Assembly: GCA_030689605.1 (NCBI GenBank)
Contig: JAUYFT010000014.1
Coordinates: 1-37,142 of the forward strand
From: a bacterium
GTDB taxonomy: Bacteria; Patescibacteriota; Patescibacteriia; PEXW01
DNA length: 37,142 bases
Direction: 5' to 3'
The notes beneath the pieces are model-generated. The model did not search any database. It was not told the origin of the DNA and saw nothing but the letters and a program-made list of their open reading frames with translations. The position numbers and the translations under genes are program-made. Below, piece by piece: positions 7,134-15,341 of this stretch. Position 1 is the stretch's first letter. Each line of letters begins with the position of its first letter.

Positions 7134-7544
7134 ATGATCGCCCACCACTGGCACCATCTCCAACCTGGCCAGAACTTCGCTGGTACGCTGCTCATCATCA
7201 CCGGCCTCTTCCGTTGCTGGGTTGTGGTCATTATTATGACCTTCGCGGCAACGCGCTATGGCTTGTCTGAACAGCTCATCGGCGTAAGCGCCGTCAGCGC
7301 GCTGGCAGTCATACTCGATTTCTTCTTCACGGCGCGGCAATTCATTGGTTGGGACAAGCACCCAGCACTCCAGTTCACAACATACGCGTTGAAGATTACA
7401 CTCATCCTCATCGCTGTCAGCTACGCCGCAAGCATTTGGTACGCCCGCCACGTGTGGTCGTACTCTGCCTTCGGCCTCTTCGTCGCTGGAGTGTTCGTTC
7501 TCGATTTTCTACTCCTTCACACTCAAACAAAAACGCGCCTTTAA
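7134..7544 (+). CDS. Hypothetical small integral membrane protein
   Basis: 136 residues with about four hydrophobic segments (near 15-40, 48-70, 82-104 and 112-130). No motif I recognise. It has no ribosome binding site but a TGn-extended -10 exactly 6 nt upstream, supporting this start and a leaderless mRNA. The following kinase gene begins 9 nt after the stop, so the two are probably co-transcribed. Confidence 0.65.
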   Translation: MIAHHWHHLQPGQNFAGTLLIITGLFRCWVVVIIMTFAATRYGLSEQLIGVSAVSALAVILDFFFTARQFIGWDKHPALQFTTYALKITLILIAVSYAASIWYARHVWSYSAFGLFVAGVFVLDFLLLHTQTKTRL

Positions 7545-7553
7545 TTTTTTCGT

Positions 7554-8114
7554 ATGGTCATCACCATCAATGGCGCACCCGGATCTGGAAAATCGACCGT
7601 CACGGACCGTTTGGCGAAGCTTCTGCATTACAAGACAATAGACATCGGTCAGCTCCGCCGTAAAGCCGCGCAGCAGAAGGGCATGTCCCTCCACGAATTC
7701 AATGCCTGGTCAGAGGCGCATCCTAGTGCCGGCGACAGAGCTTTCGACCGGCAGCTCGTCACCACAGTTCGCCGTCAACCGCGCGTCGTCATCAGCAGCC
7801 GAACCGCCTGGCACTTCTTCCCGGACTCATTCAAGGTCATGCTTACGGTGGACCCACACGTTGGCGCTAAGCGAACGCTGGAGAACCGCCGCGAACGGCA
7901 GAGCGAACTCGGTACGCACCGATCAATTACCTCAGTAATGCGCCTGCACGCCAAGCGCGTCCGCTCTGACCGCAAGCGGTACCGTGCACTCTACGGCGTG
8001 GACTTCCTCCAGAAGCGACAGTACGACATCGTACTCGACACCAGCCGTATCCCTATCCCGACAGTCATCCGGAAGGTAACAACTGCTTTTAGATCCTGGA
8101 AGAAAGCGCGATAG
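7554..8114 (+). CDS. Cytidylate/adenylate-kinase-like P-loop protein
   Basis: 186 residues. It opens with VITINGAPGSGKSTVTDRLA, a Walker A loop, followed by KLLHYKTIDIGQLRRK, the pattern of the archaeal-type cytidylate kinase (AAA_18/Cmk) group. VVISSRTAWHFFPDSFKVMLTV fits the Walker B strand and following strand, and RTLENRRERQ the Arg-rich lid. These enzymes phosphorylate CMP/dCMP or related nucleotides with ATP. The exact substrate is uncertain. It follows the membrane-protein gene by 9 nt in a probable operon. Confidence 0.75.
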   Translation: MVITINGAPGSGKSTVTDRLAKLLHYKTIDIGQLRRKAAQQKGMSLHEFNAWSEAHPSAGDRAFDRQLVTTVRRQPRVVISSRTAWHFFPDSFKVMLTVDPHVGAKRTLENRRERQSELGTHRSITSVMRLHAKRVRSDRKRYRALYGVDFLQKRQYDIVLDTSRIPIPTVIRKVTTAFRSWKKAR

Positions 8115-8147
8115 GAGTTTTTGGCTAACCTTAGCCATGCCAGTTTG

Positions 8148-8176
8148 TTGACAAGAGGTCAAATTCCTGCTATACT
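8148..8176 (+). promoter_or_regulatory. Near-consensus promoter of the 8183-8608 RNA
   Basis: TTGACA, a 17-bp spacer, and TATACT preceded by TGC. This is the best promoter in the window. The predicted start is near 8183, with no gene starting behind it. Confidence 0.85.
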
Positions 8177-8182
8177 CCTTGC

Positions 8183-8608
8183 AGAAAGATACAAAGCTCT
8201 TTGATTTCCATTGACTACTGCACTTGGGCAAACCAAGGAGCGAGAAGTACGACAGCTGGCAACACCGAAAACGCGTTGTGTGGCTTCTGTTCTACTACTC
8301 GTCATAGCCGTCCACACGGCTGACTGAAAAGAAAAACTAGGAGAATATAAAAATTCCCTAGCATAAAAGGTTAACTCTTACGCTTTCGGGCCAGGGGTAT
8401 AACCACAAGAGTGGTAGTCACTATTCATCGAAAAATGTGGAAAACGATGAATGCAAAGTTTAGCGAGGTTCATGGCATGCGCTGCCCGGTTGACGATTTC
8501 TCACGCTGAGGAGTCGCGAACCGGGTGGCACACGTCTACTCACTAAACTATTTAAGGGCTCAGCCTCTTAATCTCTATGATATACAGGCCTCGAGCCCTT
8601 TTATTTTT
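8183..8608 (+). ncRNA. Candidate structured noncoding RNA (about 420 nt), class unknown
   Basis: This gene-free stretch runs from a near-consensus promoter to an intrinsic terminator and is dense in stable helices: CTTGG/CCAAG (8223-8237), AGCCGT/ACGGCT (8306-8321), CTAGG-GAAT/ATTC-CCTAG with one bulge (8337-8361), GGTTA/TAACC (8369-8404), which competes with CCAC/GTGG (8403-8414), ATTCATCG/CGATGAAT (8423-8452), and CCCGGTT/AACCGGG (8485-8525) with nested GAC/GTC and CTCA/TGAG. Length and strong promoter suit a housekeeping RNA, but I find no RNase P CR-I/CR-V (GAGGAAAGTCC, ACAGAA), no tmRNA tRNA-like ends or tag, and no SRP GGAAGGAAGCAG. A 38-codon TTG-start frame (8211-8327) exists but has no ribosome binding site. 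Confidence 0.65.
8554..8608 (+). terminator. Terminator of the candidate ncRNA
   Basis: AAGGGCTC (8554-8561) / GAGCCCTT (8593-8600), extended inside by GCCT/AGGC, followed by TTATTTTT. The T run also contains the -35 of rnhB. Confidence 0.8.
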
Positions 8609-8636
8609 GTGTAAAAAAGCGTGGATAGAGTATACT
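8607..8636 (+). promoter_or_regulatory. rnhB promoter, leaderless start
   Basis: TTGTGT, an 18-bp spacer and TATACT (8631-8636), which ends exactly 6 nt before ATG 8643. Confidence 0.7.
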
Positions 8637-8642
8637 GGCTGC

Positions 8643-9389
8643 ATGCCAAGAGCTCTTCCGACCAACCACTATGAAGCGAAGCTCCGGAAATCCGGGCATC
8701 GGCTCATTGCGGGCGTGGATGAAGCCGGGAAGGGCAGCTGGGCTGGACCGCTTGTGACCGCCGCGGTGATTTTGGATGAGACGGATATTCCAGCAGAACT
8801 CTACGATTCAAAAATGCTGACCCCGGCGCAGCGCGAGCGGGCGTTCGTATGCATCACGAAGAAGGCGCTCGCCTGGACAGCGCACGTCGTGCCGGTTGCG
8901 GAGATAGACAAACACGGCGTGCACAAGGCAAACCTGGCAGCGCTGAAGAGGGCAGTTGAGAAGCTCCACATCTCTCCGGATGCGGTTCTGGTGGATGCGT
9001 TCAAAATTGACCTGGGCGTAACGCCGGTCGTGAACATCATAGACGGCGATGCACTCGAACGGAGCATCAGCGCTGCTTCGATTATTGCCAAAGTGGTTCG
9101 AGATCAAATTATGAGCTCGGAGATGAATCGGCTATATCCAAAGTTCCACTTTCACGTTCACAAGGGTTATGGCACGCCCCTTCACCAAAAACTCTTGAGG
9201 CTGCACGGACCCACACCGGAACATCGTACAAGTTTTCAACCGGTAAAGGATGCGCTAGCAAAAAAATCTCTAACTAAGAAACGTACAGCCGCAAAATCTC
9301 GGACAAAGACTATAAAAAAGAGTATAAAGAAGAAGGTAGCACGCACGCCAAAACTGGCAATAAAGCGCACGGCGCGCAAAAGACGATAG
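8643..9389 (+). CDS. rnhB: Ribonuclease HII with a basic C-terminal tail
   Basis: RNase HII cuts the RNA strand at ribonucleotides embedded in DNA. The core (about residues 20-205) has GVDEAGKGSWAGPLVTAA with the catalytic DEAG motif, VLVDAFKIDLG and the ASIIAKVVRD block, plus HKGYGTPLHQ. The usual DEAGRGPLAGP reads DEAGKGSWAGP here. After residue 205 there is a tail of about 45 residues that is almost all Lys, Arg, Thr, Ala and Ser, like a histone-H1 tail and probably nucleic-acid binding. The start is ATG 8643 rather than 8577, because a -10 lies 6 nt upstream. It leads the operon rnhB-methyltransferase-yraN. Confidence 0.95.
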   Translation: MPRALPTNHYEAKLRKSGHRLIAGVDEAGKGSWAGPLVTAAVILDETDIPAELYDSKMLTPAQRERAFVCITKKALAWTAHVVPVAEIDKHGVHKANLAALKRAVEKLHISPDAVLVDAFKIDLGVTPVVNIIDGDALERSISAASIIAKVVRDQIMSSEMNRLYPKFHFHVHKGYGTPLHQKLLRLHGPTPEHRTSFQPVKDALAKKSLTKKRTAAKSRTKTIKKSIKKKVARTPKLAIKRTARKRR

Positions 9390-9394
9390 ATCTT

Positions 9395-9949
9395 ATGGCA
9401 AAAATTCCTTCCGGCACAACTCTTTTTCACACCGAACACATCTTGCGCCGCATGGGCGTTGGGCCAGGCATGGTTGTGGCCGATCTCGGCTGTGGTGGCT
9501 CGGGCTACTTCGTGCTGCAAGCGGCGAAGATGGTAGGTAGCAAGGGGACGGTGTTCGGCATAGACGTGTTGAAGTCCGCGCTCTCCAACCTCGTGAGCCG
9601 CGCGCGCCTGGCTGACCTGGCGAACATCGTGCCGGTATGGTCAAACCTGGAAGTGTACCGAGGTGCTCGCCTCGTCCGCGATGAAGTCGTCGACGTCAGC
9701 CTCCTCATCAACCTGCTCTTCCAGTCGCACCGCCATCCAGACATTCTGCGCGAGACCTACCGCATGCTCAAAAACGGCGGCCGGCTACTCATCATCGATT
9801 GGAAAATCACGGGTATGCGAATGGGGCCACGCCGCGAGCAGATCGTCCACGCTTCGGACATTCGACGCTCCGCGGAAGATGCCGGGTTCCTCTTTGTGGA
9901 GGAAATGACCCCTGGACCGTACCACTTCGGCCTGATTTTTAAGAAATAA
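9395..9949 (+). CDS. Class I SAM-dependent methyltransferase
   Basis: 184 residues with motif I VVADLGCGGSGYF (about 28-40), acidic loop GIDVLKSAL (about 56-64), and a later NGGRLLIIDWK strand. The layout resembles UbiE/Methyltransf_11 or archaeal L-histidine-like small methyltransferases; the substrate is unknown. It starts 5 nt after the rnhB stop and its stop overlaps the yraN start (TAATG), so it is in one transcript with both. Confidence 0.85.
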   Translation: MAKIPSGTTLFHTEHILRRMGVGPGMVVADLGCGGSGYFVLQAAKMVGSKGTVFGIDVLKSALSNLVSRARLADLANIVPVWSNLEVYRGARLVRDEVVDVSLLINLLFQSHRHPDILRETYRMLKNGGRLLIIDWKITGMRMGPRREQIVHASDIRRSAEDAGFLFVEEMTPGPYHFGLIFKK

Positions 9950-10290
9950 TGGGCATAACCCAAGAACGCGGCAAACGCGGCGAGGACTTCGCGGCTAGCT
10001 TTTTGCTCAAGAACGGCTTTCGCATTGTTGAGCGCAACGTGCGAACACCCTTCGGCGAAATTGACCTGGTATGCAATGATGCCACAACCACGGTCTTCGT
10101 CGAAGTAAAATACCGAGCTTCCACAGCCTTTGGCCAACCCGAAGAAGTGGTGGTGGGCAAAAAGCTGATGCGCATGCGCCATGCCGCCGAATGGTACGTC
10201 ACCCAACATAAACTCCAGGGCGCTTACCGCCTGGATGTGGTTGGCATCACCGGCGACCCACCCCGCTGCACACACCTGGTAGATGTGTAA
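9949..10290 (+). CDS. YraN/UPF0102 family nuclease-like protein
   Basis: 113 residues, typical for the family. It shows RGKRGEDFAASFLLKNGF, then FGEIDLVCNDATTTVFVEVKYR: the GEIDLV ... EVK pattern of a PD-(D/E)xK nuclease fold. YraN is widely linked to rnhB, as here, and is thought to act in DNA processing; no defined reaction is known. The ATG overlaps the previous stop. Confidence 0.93.
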   Translation: MGITQERGKRGEDFAASFLLKNGFRIVERNVRTPFGEIDLVCNDATTTVFVEVKYRASTAFGQPEEVVVGKKLMRMRHAAEWYVTQHKLQGAYRLDVVGITGDPPRCTHLVDV

Positions 10291-10302
10291 GGGGACAAAA
10301 CC

Positions 10303-10330
10303 TTGACGCCGAAGCTATTCCCTGTATACT
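10303..10330 (+). promoter_or_regulatory. nusA promoter
   Basis: TTGACG, a 16-bp spacer and TATACT. The start near 10337 gives a leader of about 97 nt, which begins with hairpin ACAGCC/GGCTGT followed by TTCTTATTT (a possible attenuator) and then TTCCGC/GCGGAA. Confidence 0.75.
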
Positions 10331-10335
10331 TCCCC

Positions 10336-10412
10336 TTAGACAGCCCCTTGATGAGGCTGTTTCTTATTTACCCACCTTCGTTCCGCTGTAGCGGAACTTC
10401 GGCGGGCAAGCC
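10336..10412 (+). promoter_or_regulatory. Structured nusA leader with attenuator-like hairpin
   Basis: ACAGCC (about 10341) pairs with GGCTGT and is followed by a T-rich run, right at the predicted 5' end. TTCCGC-tgta-GCGGAA follows. NusA is a transcription-termination factor, so early termination in its own leader is plausible but unproven. Confidence 0.4.
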
Positions 10413-10433
10413 CACAACTAACCAACCATATTA

Positions 10434-11855
10434 ATGGCTGCCAACCCAGTTATCGACGCAATGAAGCAGATCGCGGATGAGAAACGGATCCCGATGGATT
10501 CGGTCATTCACACCGTGGAAGCCGCACTTGCCGTGGCGTATCGCAAAGATTTTGGCGAGAAAGACCAGAACATCAAGGTTGACTTCAGCCTGGAAGACGG
10601 GTCGAGTCGGATTTTCGATGAGAAGACGGTTGTCGAAGATGCCAAGAAGGCCACCACCGAAGCCTACGATGCCGAACGAAAGGCAAAAATTGAAGCCGAG
10701 GAAGCTGACCGAGCCGCAAAAGTTGCCGCCGGGGAAACTGTGGCACGGAGTGAAGAAGAAGCACATGCCTTGAAGAAGGCCGAAGCAGCGGAGGAAGCCA
10801 CGACCGAAACGCAGCCGGAGGAGCCGGTGTTTGAACGTTTCGACCCGAAGACCGAGATTACCAAGACCGATGCGAAGACCCTGAAGAAAGGTGCAGCTGT
10901 TGGTGACGTCATCCGCACCGAGCTCTTCCCGCCCTCCACATATGGCCGCATGGCTGCCCAAACGGCCAAACAGGTTATCATCCAGCAGCTCCGTGAGGCT
11001 GAACGTGAAATTATCTTCAAGGAATTCAAGGATAAAGAGGGCGAACTCTTCAACGCCACGGTTCAGCGGCAGGAAGGCCGCTTGGTCATGTTCGACATTG
11101 GTCACGCTATGGGCATTATGCCACCCAGCGAGCAGCTGCCGACCGAACAGTACCGCGCGGGCGCCCGCATCAAGGTCTACATTGTGTCCGTGAACTCCAC
11201 GACGAAAGGCCCGGAGATAATTGTGTCCCGCACTCACCCCGAAATTGTCCGCAAGCTCTTCGCTTTCGAAGTGCCAGAAATTCAGAACGCCACCGTCGAA
11301 ATTAAAGCGGTTGCCCGCGAAGCGGGATTCCGCTCGAAGATTGCCGTGGCTAGCCTGCAGCCGAACATCGACCCGATTGGCTCGTGCGTGGGCCAACGTG
11401 GTAGCCGCGTGCAGACTGTCATCAACGAACTTGGTGGCGAGAAGATTGATATCATCGAATGGTCTGATGATAATATTACCTTCATCGGCAATGCCCTGTC
11501 GCCGGCGAAAGTCATTTCAATTACTCTCGACGACGATTCACACACCGCAAAAGTTGAAGTGAAAGAAGACCAGCTCTCCCTGGCTATTGGCAAATCTGGC
11601 CAGAACGTCCGCCTCGCCGCCAAACTCACGGGCTGGCGCATCGACATCGTCGGTGAGGGTGGCGCCCCGCGCCGCAGCAAGGAAGAAGCAGAGGCTGCGA
11701 AAGCTGCTGCTGCGGAAGCCGCAACTGAAGCACCGACGGAAACTGCTCCTGCCGAAACTCCAGCCGCTCCCGCCACAGAGACCGAATCAACAGCGGAAGC
11801 GCCTACTCCAGAAGAAGCAAAGCCGAAAACGCCAACGGAAAAAACTGATGCTTAA
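10434..11855 (+). CDS. nusA: Transcription termination/antitermination factor NusA
   Basis: NusA binds RNA polymerase and controls pausing, termination and antitermination. The 473-residue product has the N-terminal polymerase-binding domain (MAANPVIDAMKQIADEKRIP), an S1 domain at about 200-270, and KH1/KH2 at about 290-410 (VGQRGSRVQTVINELGGEKIDIIEW; LAIGKSGQNVRLAAKL). Two additions are unusual: about 70 Ala/Glu/Lys-rich residues inserted within the N-terminal domain (about 62-133), and a 60-residue Ala/Glu/Pro/Thr-rich tail instead of the acidic repeats of E. coli. No Shine-Dalgarno sequence is obvious. Confidence 0.96.
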   Translation: MAANPVIDAMKQIADEKRIPMDSVIHTVEAALAVAYRKDFGEKDQNIKVDFSLEDGSSRIFDEKTVVEDAKKATTEAYDAERKAKIEAEEADRAAKVAAGETVARSEEEAHALKKAEAAEEATTETQPEEPVFERFDPKTEITKTDAKTLKKGAAVGDVIRTELFPPSTYGRMAAQTAKQVIIQQLREAEREIIFKEFKDKEGELFNATVQRQEGRLVMFDIGHAMGIMPPSEQLPTEQYRAGARIKVYIVSVNSTTKGPEIIVSRTHPEIVRKLFAFEVPEIQNATVEIKAVAREAGFRSKIAVASLQPNIDPIGSCVGQRGSRVQTVINELGGEKIDIIEWSDDNITFIGNALSPAKVISITLDDDSHTAKVEVKEDQLSLAIGKSGQNVRLAAKLTGWRIDIVGEGGAPRRSKEEAEAAKAAAAEAATEAPTETAPAETPAAPATETESTAEAPTPEEAKPKTPTEKTDA

Positions 11856-11874
11856 TTTACTACCAGCCTACCCC

Positions 11875-11951
11875 CTCTCTCGGCCTTCGGCCACTCTCTC
11901 CCCCGCCCGCCATGCTTCGCAGGCGAAGCGGGCGCGGCCAAGGTGAGAGAG
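11875..11951. repeat. Dual-hairpin element with CTCTCTC/GAGAGAG outer stem
   Basis: CTCTCTC (11875-11881) and GAGAGAG (11945-11951) enclose GGCC-tt-cGGCC and GCTTCGC-ag-GCGAAGC (the latter extended by CCCGC/GCGGG). It has the same design as the other dual-hairpin elements. Confidence 0.7.
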
Positions 11952-11967
11952 AAATGTACACATACCC

Positions 11968-12045
11968 CATTCGTATTTCGTATATTTCCGCCAAAGGCGG
12001 ACCCGCCTCTGGCGGGCGTTGACCTCGTTCGTAATTCGTAATTTT
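11968..12045. repeat. TTCGTATTTCGTA upstream repeat before hppA
   Basis: ATTCGTATTTCGTA, two hairpins (CCGCC-aaa-GGCGG and CCCGCC-tct-GGCGGG) and TTCGTAATTCGTAATTTT directly before the hppA ATG. The flanking words are shared with 20784-20915 in front of the 20920 gene. Confidence 0.65.
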
Positions 12046-14058
12046 ATGGAAATGACGCAGACCTTAAGCTTCGCCCTCGGCGCAGCCATCCTCGCCATCC
12101 TCGCTGGCCTCTGGCTGGCGAAGTGGATTCTCGGCCTCCCGCAGGGAACAGACAAAATGAAAGAAATTGCGAGCGCAATCCAGCAGGGTGCGCGGGCGTA
12201 CCTCAATCGGCAAACACAGACCGTCGCCTGGGTCGCTGCCGCACTCTTCGTCATCCTTGGCTTGTTTGTAAACTGGACCACAGCCATTGGCTTCCTCGTC
12301 GGCGCTGTGCTCTCGGCTCTCGCGGGGTACGTGGGCATGTACATTGCCGTACGCGCCAATGTCCGCACTGCCGAAGCCGCCAAGTCGGGCATGCAGCCAG
12401 CCTTAAAAGTGGCTGTCCGCGGTGGTGCCGTCACGGGCTTGCTCGTGGTCGGCCTGGCTTTGCTCGGTGTAACCGTCTTCTACTGGATCACCAAGGACGT
12501 GAAAGCCCTGATTGGTCTGGGCTTTGGTGGCTCACTTATTTCCGTCTTTGCCCGGCTCGGTGGCGGTATCTTTACGAAAGCCGCGGACGTTGGCGCAGAC
12601 CTGGTAGGCAAAGTTGAAGCGGGTATCCCGGAAGATGACCCCCGCAACCCTGCCGTCATTGCGGACAACGTGGGTGATAACGTGGGCGATGATGCCGGCA
12701 TGGCCGCCGACCTCTTCGAGACCTACGCCGTGACCGCCATTGCGGCCATGCTCTTAGGCTCATTACTCTTCAAAGGCATGGACGCACCGTTGATGTACCC
12801 GCTCGCGCTGGGCGCAATCTCTATTATCGCTTCCATCCTGGGCACGTTCTTCATCCGCCTGGGCGCCAAACAGAACATCATGGGCGCGCTGTACAAAGGC
12901 CTCATTGCCGCCGGCGTGATTGCCGCCATATTCTTCTACCCCATCACGCAGTGGCTCATGAAGGATAACGGCCAGTACACCGTTATGGAACTGTACCTGG
13001 CAAGCCTCATCGGCCTCGGCGTCACCGCGCTCATTGTGGTTATTACCGAATACTTTACGTCAACCAAATACCGCCCCGTCCGCTCCATTGCCGAAGCGTC
13101 CCGCACCGGCCATGGCACGAACATCATCACCGGTCTGGCTGTGGGCATGAAAGCAACAGTACTCCCGGTCATCGCCATCGCCGCTGGCATCTGGGGTTCG
13201 TACGAGCTTGCAGGATTGTACGGCGTAGCGATTGCCGCCATGGCTATGCTTTCTTTGACTGGCATCATCGTAACCATCGACGCCTTTGGCCCGATTACGG
13301 ATAACGCTGGTGGTATTGCCGAAATGGCCAACCTACCGCAAGAAGTTCGCGACGTCACTGATCCGCTCGATGCTGTAGGTAACACCACGAAAGCCGTGAC
13401 CAAAGGGTACGCTATTGGATCGGCCGGTCTCGCCGCTATCGTACTCTTCGCCGCCTACGTGCAGGAGTTCGCGGACCGCGGCTACAACCTGCAGTTCGAC
13501 TTAAGCGATGTGAATGTAATCATCGGCCTGTTTATTGGCGGCATGCTGCCATTCTTCTTCGGTGCGCGCGCCATGGAAGCCGTGGGTAAAGTTGCGGGCT
13601 ACGTCGTGGAAGAAGTCCGCCGCCAGTTCCGGGAAATGCCCGGCATCATGCAAGGCACCCAGAAACCCGACTACAGCCGAGCGGTTGATATTGTCACCCG
13701 CGGCGCCATCCGCGCCATGTTCGTGCCGGCACTTATTCCAGTCCTCGCCCCAATCGTCGTCGGCCTCATCCTGGGCCCAGTCGCCGTGGGCGGCATGCTC
13801 GTGGGTGCAATCGTCACTGGCTTGTTCGTCGCCATCTCCATGACCAGCGGCGGCGCCGCCTGGGATAACGCCAAGAAGTTCATCGAAGCGGGTAACTTCG
13901 GTGGCAAAGGCTCGGAAGCGCACAAAGCAGCCGTCACGGGTGATACCGTCGGCGACCCGTACAAGGATACTGCCGGCCCAGCCATCAACCCGATGATTAA
14001 GATTATCAACATCGTGGCCTTGCTCATCGTCGGCCTGCTGATTAACTGGAAGCTCTAA
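12046..14058 (+). CDS. hppA: Membrane H+-translocating pyrophosphatase, K+-independent type
   Basis: It pumps protons by hydrolysing pyrophosphate. The 670-residue product is nearly all membrane helix and has the catalytic [22 protein letters not shown], then [19 protein letters not shown], and late [30 protein letters not shown] has Lys and Thr at the two positions (A460K and G/A463T in common numbering) that mark K+-independent enzymes. ATG 12046 is used; 12052 (MTQ) is equally possible, while the track's 12019 lies in repeat DNA. In a small fermentative cell this can build proton motive force from biosynthetic PPi, or make PPi in reverse. Confidence 0.95.
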   Translation: MEMTQTLSFALGAAILAILAGLWLAKWILGLPQGTDKMKEIASAIQQGARAYLNRQTQTVAWVAAALFVILGLFVNWTTAIGFLVGAVLSALAGYVGMYIAVRANVRTAEAAKSGMQPALKVAVRGGAVTGLLVVGLALLGVTVFYWITKDVKALIGLGFGGSLISVFARLGGGIFTKAADVGADLVGKVEAGIPEDDPRNPAVIADNVGDNVGDDAGMAADLFETYAVTAIAAMLLGSLLFKGMDAPLMYPLALGAISIIASILGTFFIRLGAKQNIMGALYKGLIAAGVIAAIFFYPITQWLMKDNGQYTVMELYLASLIGLGVTALIVVITEYFTSTKYRPVRSIAEASRTGHGTNIITGLAVGMKATVLPVIAIAAGIWGSYELAGLYGVAIAAMAMLSLTGIIVTIDAFGPITDNAGGIAEMANLPQEVRDVTDPLDAVGNTTKAVTKGYAIGSAGLAAIVLFAAYVQEFADRGYNLQFDLSDVNVIIGLFIGGMLPFFFGARAMEAVGKVAGYVVEEVRRQFREMPGIMQGTQKPDYSRAVDIVTRGAIRAMFVPALIPVLAPIVVGLILGPVAVGGMLVGAIVTGLFVAISMTSGGAAWDNAKKFIEAGNFGGKGSEAHKAAVTGDTVGDPYKDTAGPAINPMIKIINIVALLIVGLLINWKL

Positions 14059-14079
14059 TCTCTGATAAGCGAGTGGCGT

Positions 14080-14700
14080 ATGGCTTTTGACCTCCGTACC
14101 CTCCTGTCACCACTCTTCCGCTGGCGTGCAACGTCAGCGGAGGGTTTGGAAAATCTGCCAAAGTCTGGTGCAGCAATCCTCGTCGCGAACCATGTTGGCT
14201 TGCAGGATCCGCAAGCGCTCATTGGCGTTGTCTTAGCGCACAGCCACCGCATGCCATACATCTTGGCGAAGTGGAAAATTTTTGCTAACCCACTCGTCCG
14301 GTACATTGCGAACACCATTCCGCTCTACGACGACCGCAGCCAGACCATCGCCGAGGTCACGGCACTCTTGCAGCGCGGCGAGCTGGTGTGCTTCTACCCC
14401 GAAGCGGGAGTGAATACGCAGCAGACGATTGGAAAAGTGAAGACCGGTGCAGCCCGTCTGGCACTCGCCTCCCGCGCACCGGTTATTCCCATTGGCCTAC
14501 GTAGAACATCGCCCGTGCCACAATCCTCGGCCGACCACCGCCACGACATACTCTTCGGTCGGGTGCAGATTATCATTGGCAAACCCATTGACCTCTCGAC
14601 TTGGTACGGCCTCACGGTGGACCGACCGTTGCTCGACAAAGTAACAGGAGTCATCATGACTCGCGTCGCCGAACTCGCCGGTAAGACCTACACCGGATGA
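14080..14700 (+). CDS. PlsC-type acyltransferase 1
   Basis: 1-Acylglycerol-3-phosphate acyltransferase family, which transfers acyl chains to lysophosphatidic acid or related acceptors at the membrane. 206 residues, with the block I catalytic pattern NHVGLQDP (NHx4D, about 34-41) and block III as FYPEAGVN instead of the usual FPEG. The altered block III may mean a different acceptor. It follows hppA by 21 nt and overlaps the second acyltransferase by ATGA. Confidence 0.85.
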   Translation: MAFDLRTLLSPLFRWRATSAEGLENLPKSGAAILVANHVGLQDPQALIGVVLAHSHRMPYILAKWKIFANPLVRYIANTIPLYDDRSQTIAEVTALLQRGELVCFYPEAGVNTQQTIGKVKTGAARLALASRAPVIPIGLRRTSPVPQSSADHRHDILFGRVQIIIGKPIDLSTWYGLTVDRPLLDKVTGVIMTRVAELAGKTYTG

Positions 14701-15332
14701 AGCGCTACGCCGGCCTTCACTGGTTAGTCCCCTTTTTCACTCGACGTTTTCATACAATCGAAGGCCTGGAGCATCTGCCAAAAATCGGTTCGTACATCCT
14801 TGCCACCAACCATATTGGCTCACCCGACCCCATGTTCATCATGGCGGTCGTCTACCGACACACCCGCCAGCCCGTAATTTTCGTGGTATACGACAAACTC
14901 ACCCAGGTATTCGGCAAAAAATTCGGCTACCGGTGGCTGGGCATGATAGGAAAAAATGAATACCGACCGAGTGAGTGCTTGCCCCAACTGCGCCGGGAGC
15001 TAGAAGCAGGTAACCCGGTCGGGATTTTTCCGGAAGGTATGCGTAATGCCGCACCGTTCGTTCTGCCGGGCAAAACTGGCGTGGCTCGTTTGGCTCATTG
15101 GACTGGCGTACCGGTGATCCCTTGCGGTTTCCAGGGTCCGTTCACCTGGACTGTTGGCCAAGCTATCCGCGCTTCGCTCTCGCCTCGTCGCAATATGGCT
15201 CTCCGCATCGGCACCCCGCTCACTTTCCCCAAGCTTGCGGAAAACCAGATAACCAAAGACTTGCTGACCAACACCACCCGCACCATCATGACCCGGATTG
15301 GCAAGCTTGCCAGCCGACCGTCGCCCTACTAG
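14697..15332 (+). CDS. PlsC-type acyltransferase 2
   Basis: 211 residues with both canonical blocks: NHIGSPDP (NHx4D) and IFPEGMRN (FPEG). It shares the N-terminal layout of the upstream copy (EGLEHLPKIGSYILATNHIG versus EGLENLPKSGAAILVANHVG), so the two look like an old tandem duplication. The pair could acylate the two positions of glycerol-3-phosphate, or one may act on another acceptor. ATGA overlap upstream; the ligase gene starts 9 nt downstream. Confidence 0.9.
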   Translation: MKRYAGLHWLVPFFTRRFHTIEGLEHLPKIGSYILATNHIGSPDPMFIMAVVYRHTRQPVIFVVYDKLTQVFGKKFGYRWLGMIGKNEYRPSECLPQLRRELEAGNPVGIFPEGMRNAAPFVLPGKTGVARLAHWTGVPVIPCGFQGPFTWTVGQAIRASLSPRRNMALRIGTPLTFPKLAENQITKDLLTNTTRTIMTRIGKLASRPSPY

Positions 15333-15341
15333 ACTGCCTTT

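Noticed and set aside
8122-8137. GGCTAA/TTAGCC hairpin as terminator of the kinase-like gene
   Set aside because: The stem is not followed by a T run on either strand in a useful position.
8211-8327. 38-codon frame from TTG inside the candidate ncRNA
   Set aside because: No ribosome binding site, rare start codon, and it overlaps stable helices; kept only as a note.
8183-8608. Identification of the RNA as RNase P RNA or tmRNA
   Set aside because: The invariant core words of RNase P, and the tRNA-like ends and tag frame of tmRNA, could not be found on either strand; the class is left open.
10431-11396. 321-residue minus-strand ORF opposite nusA
   Set aside because: A shadow of nusA codon usage; no motif, promoter or ribosome binding site.
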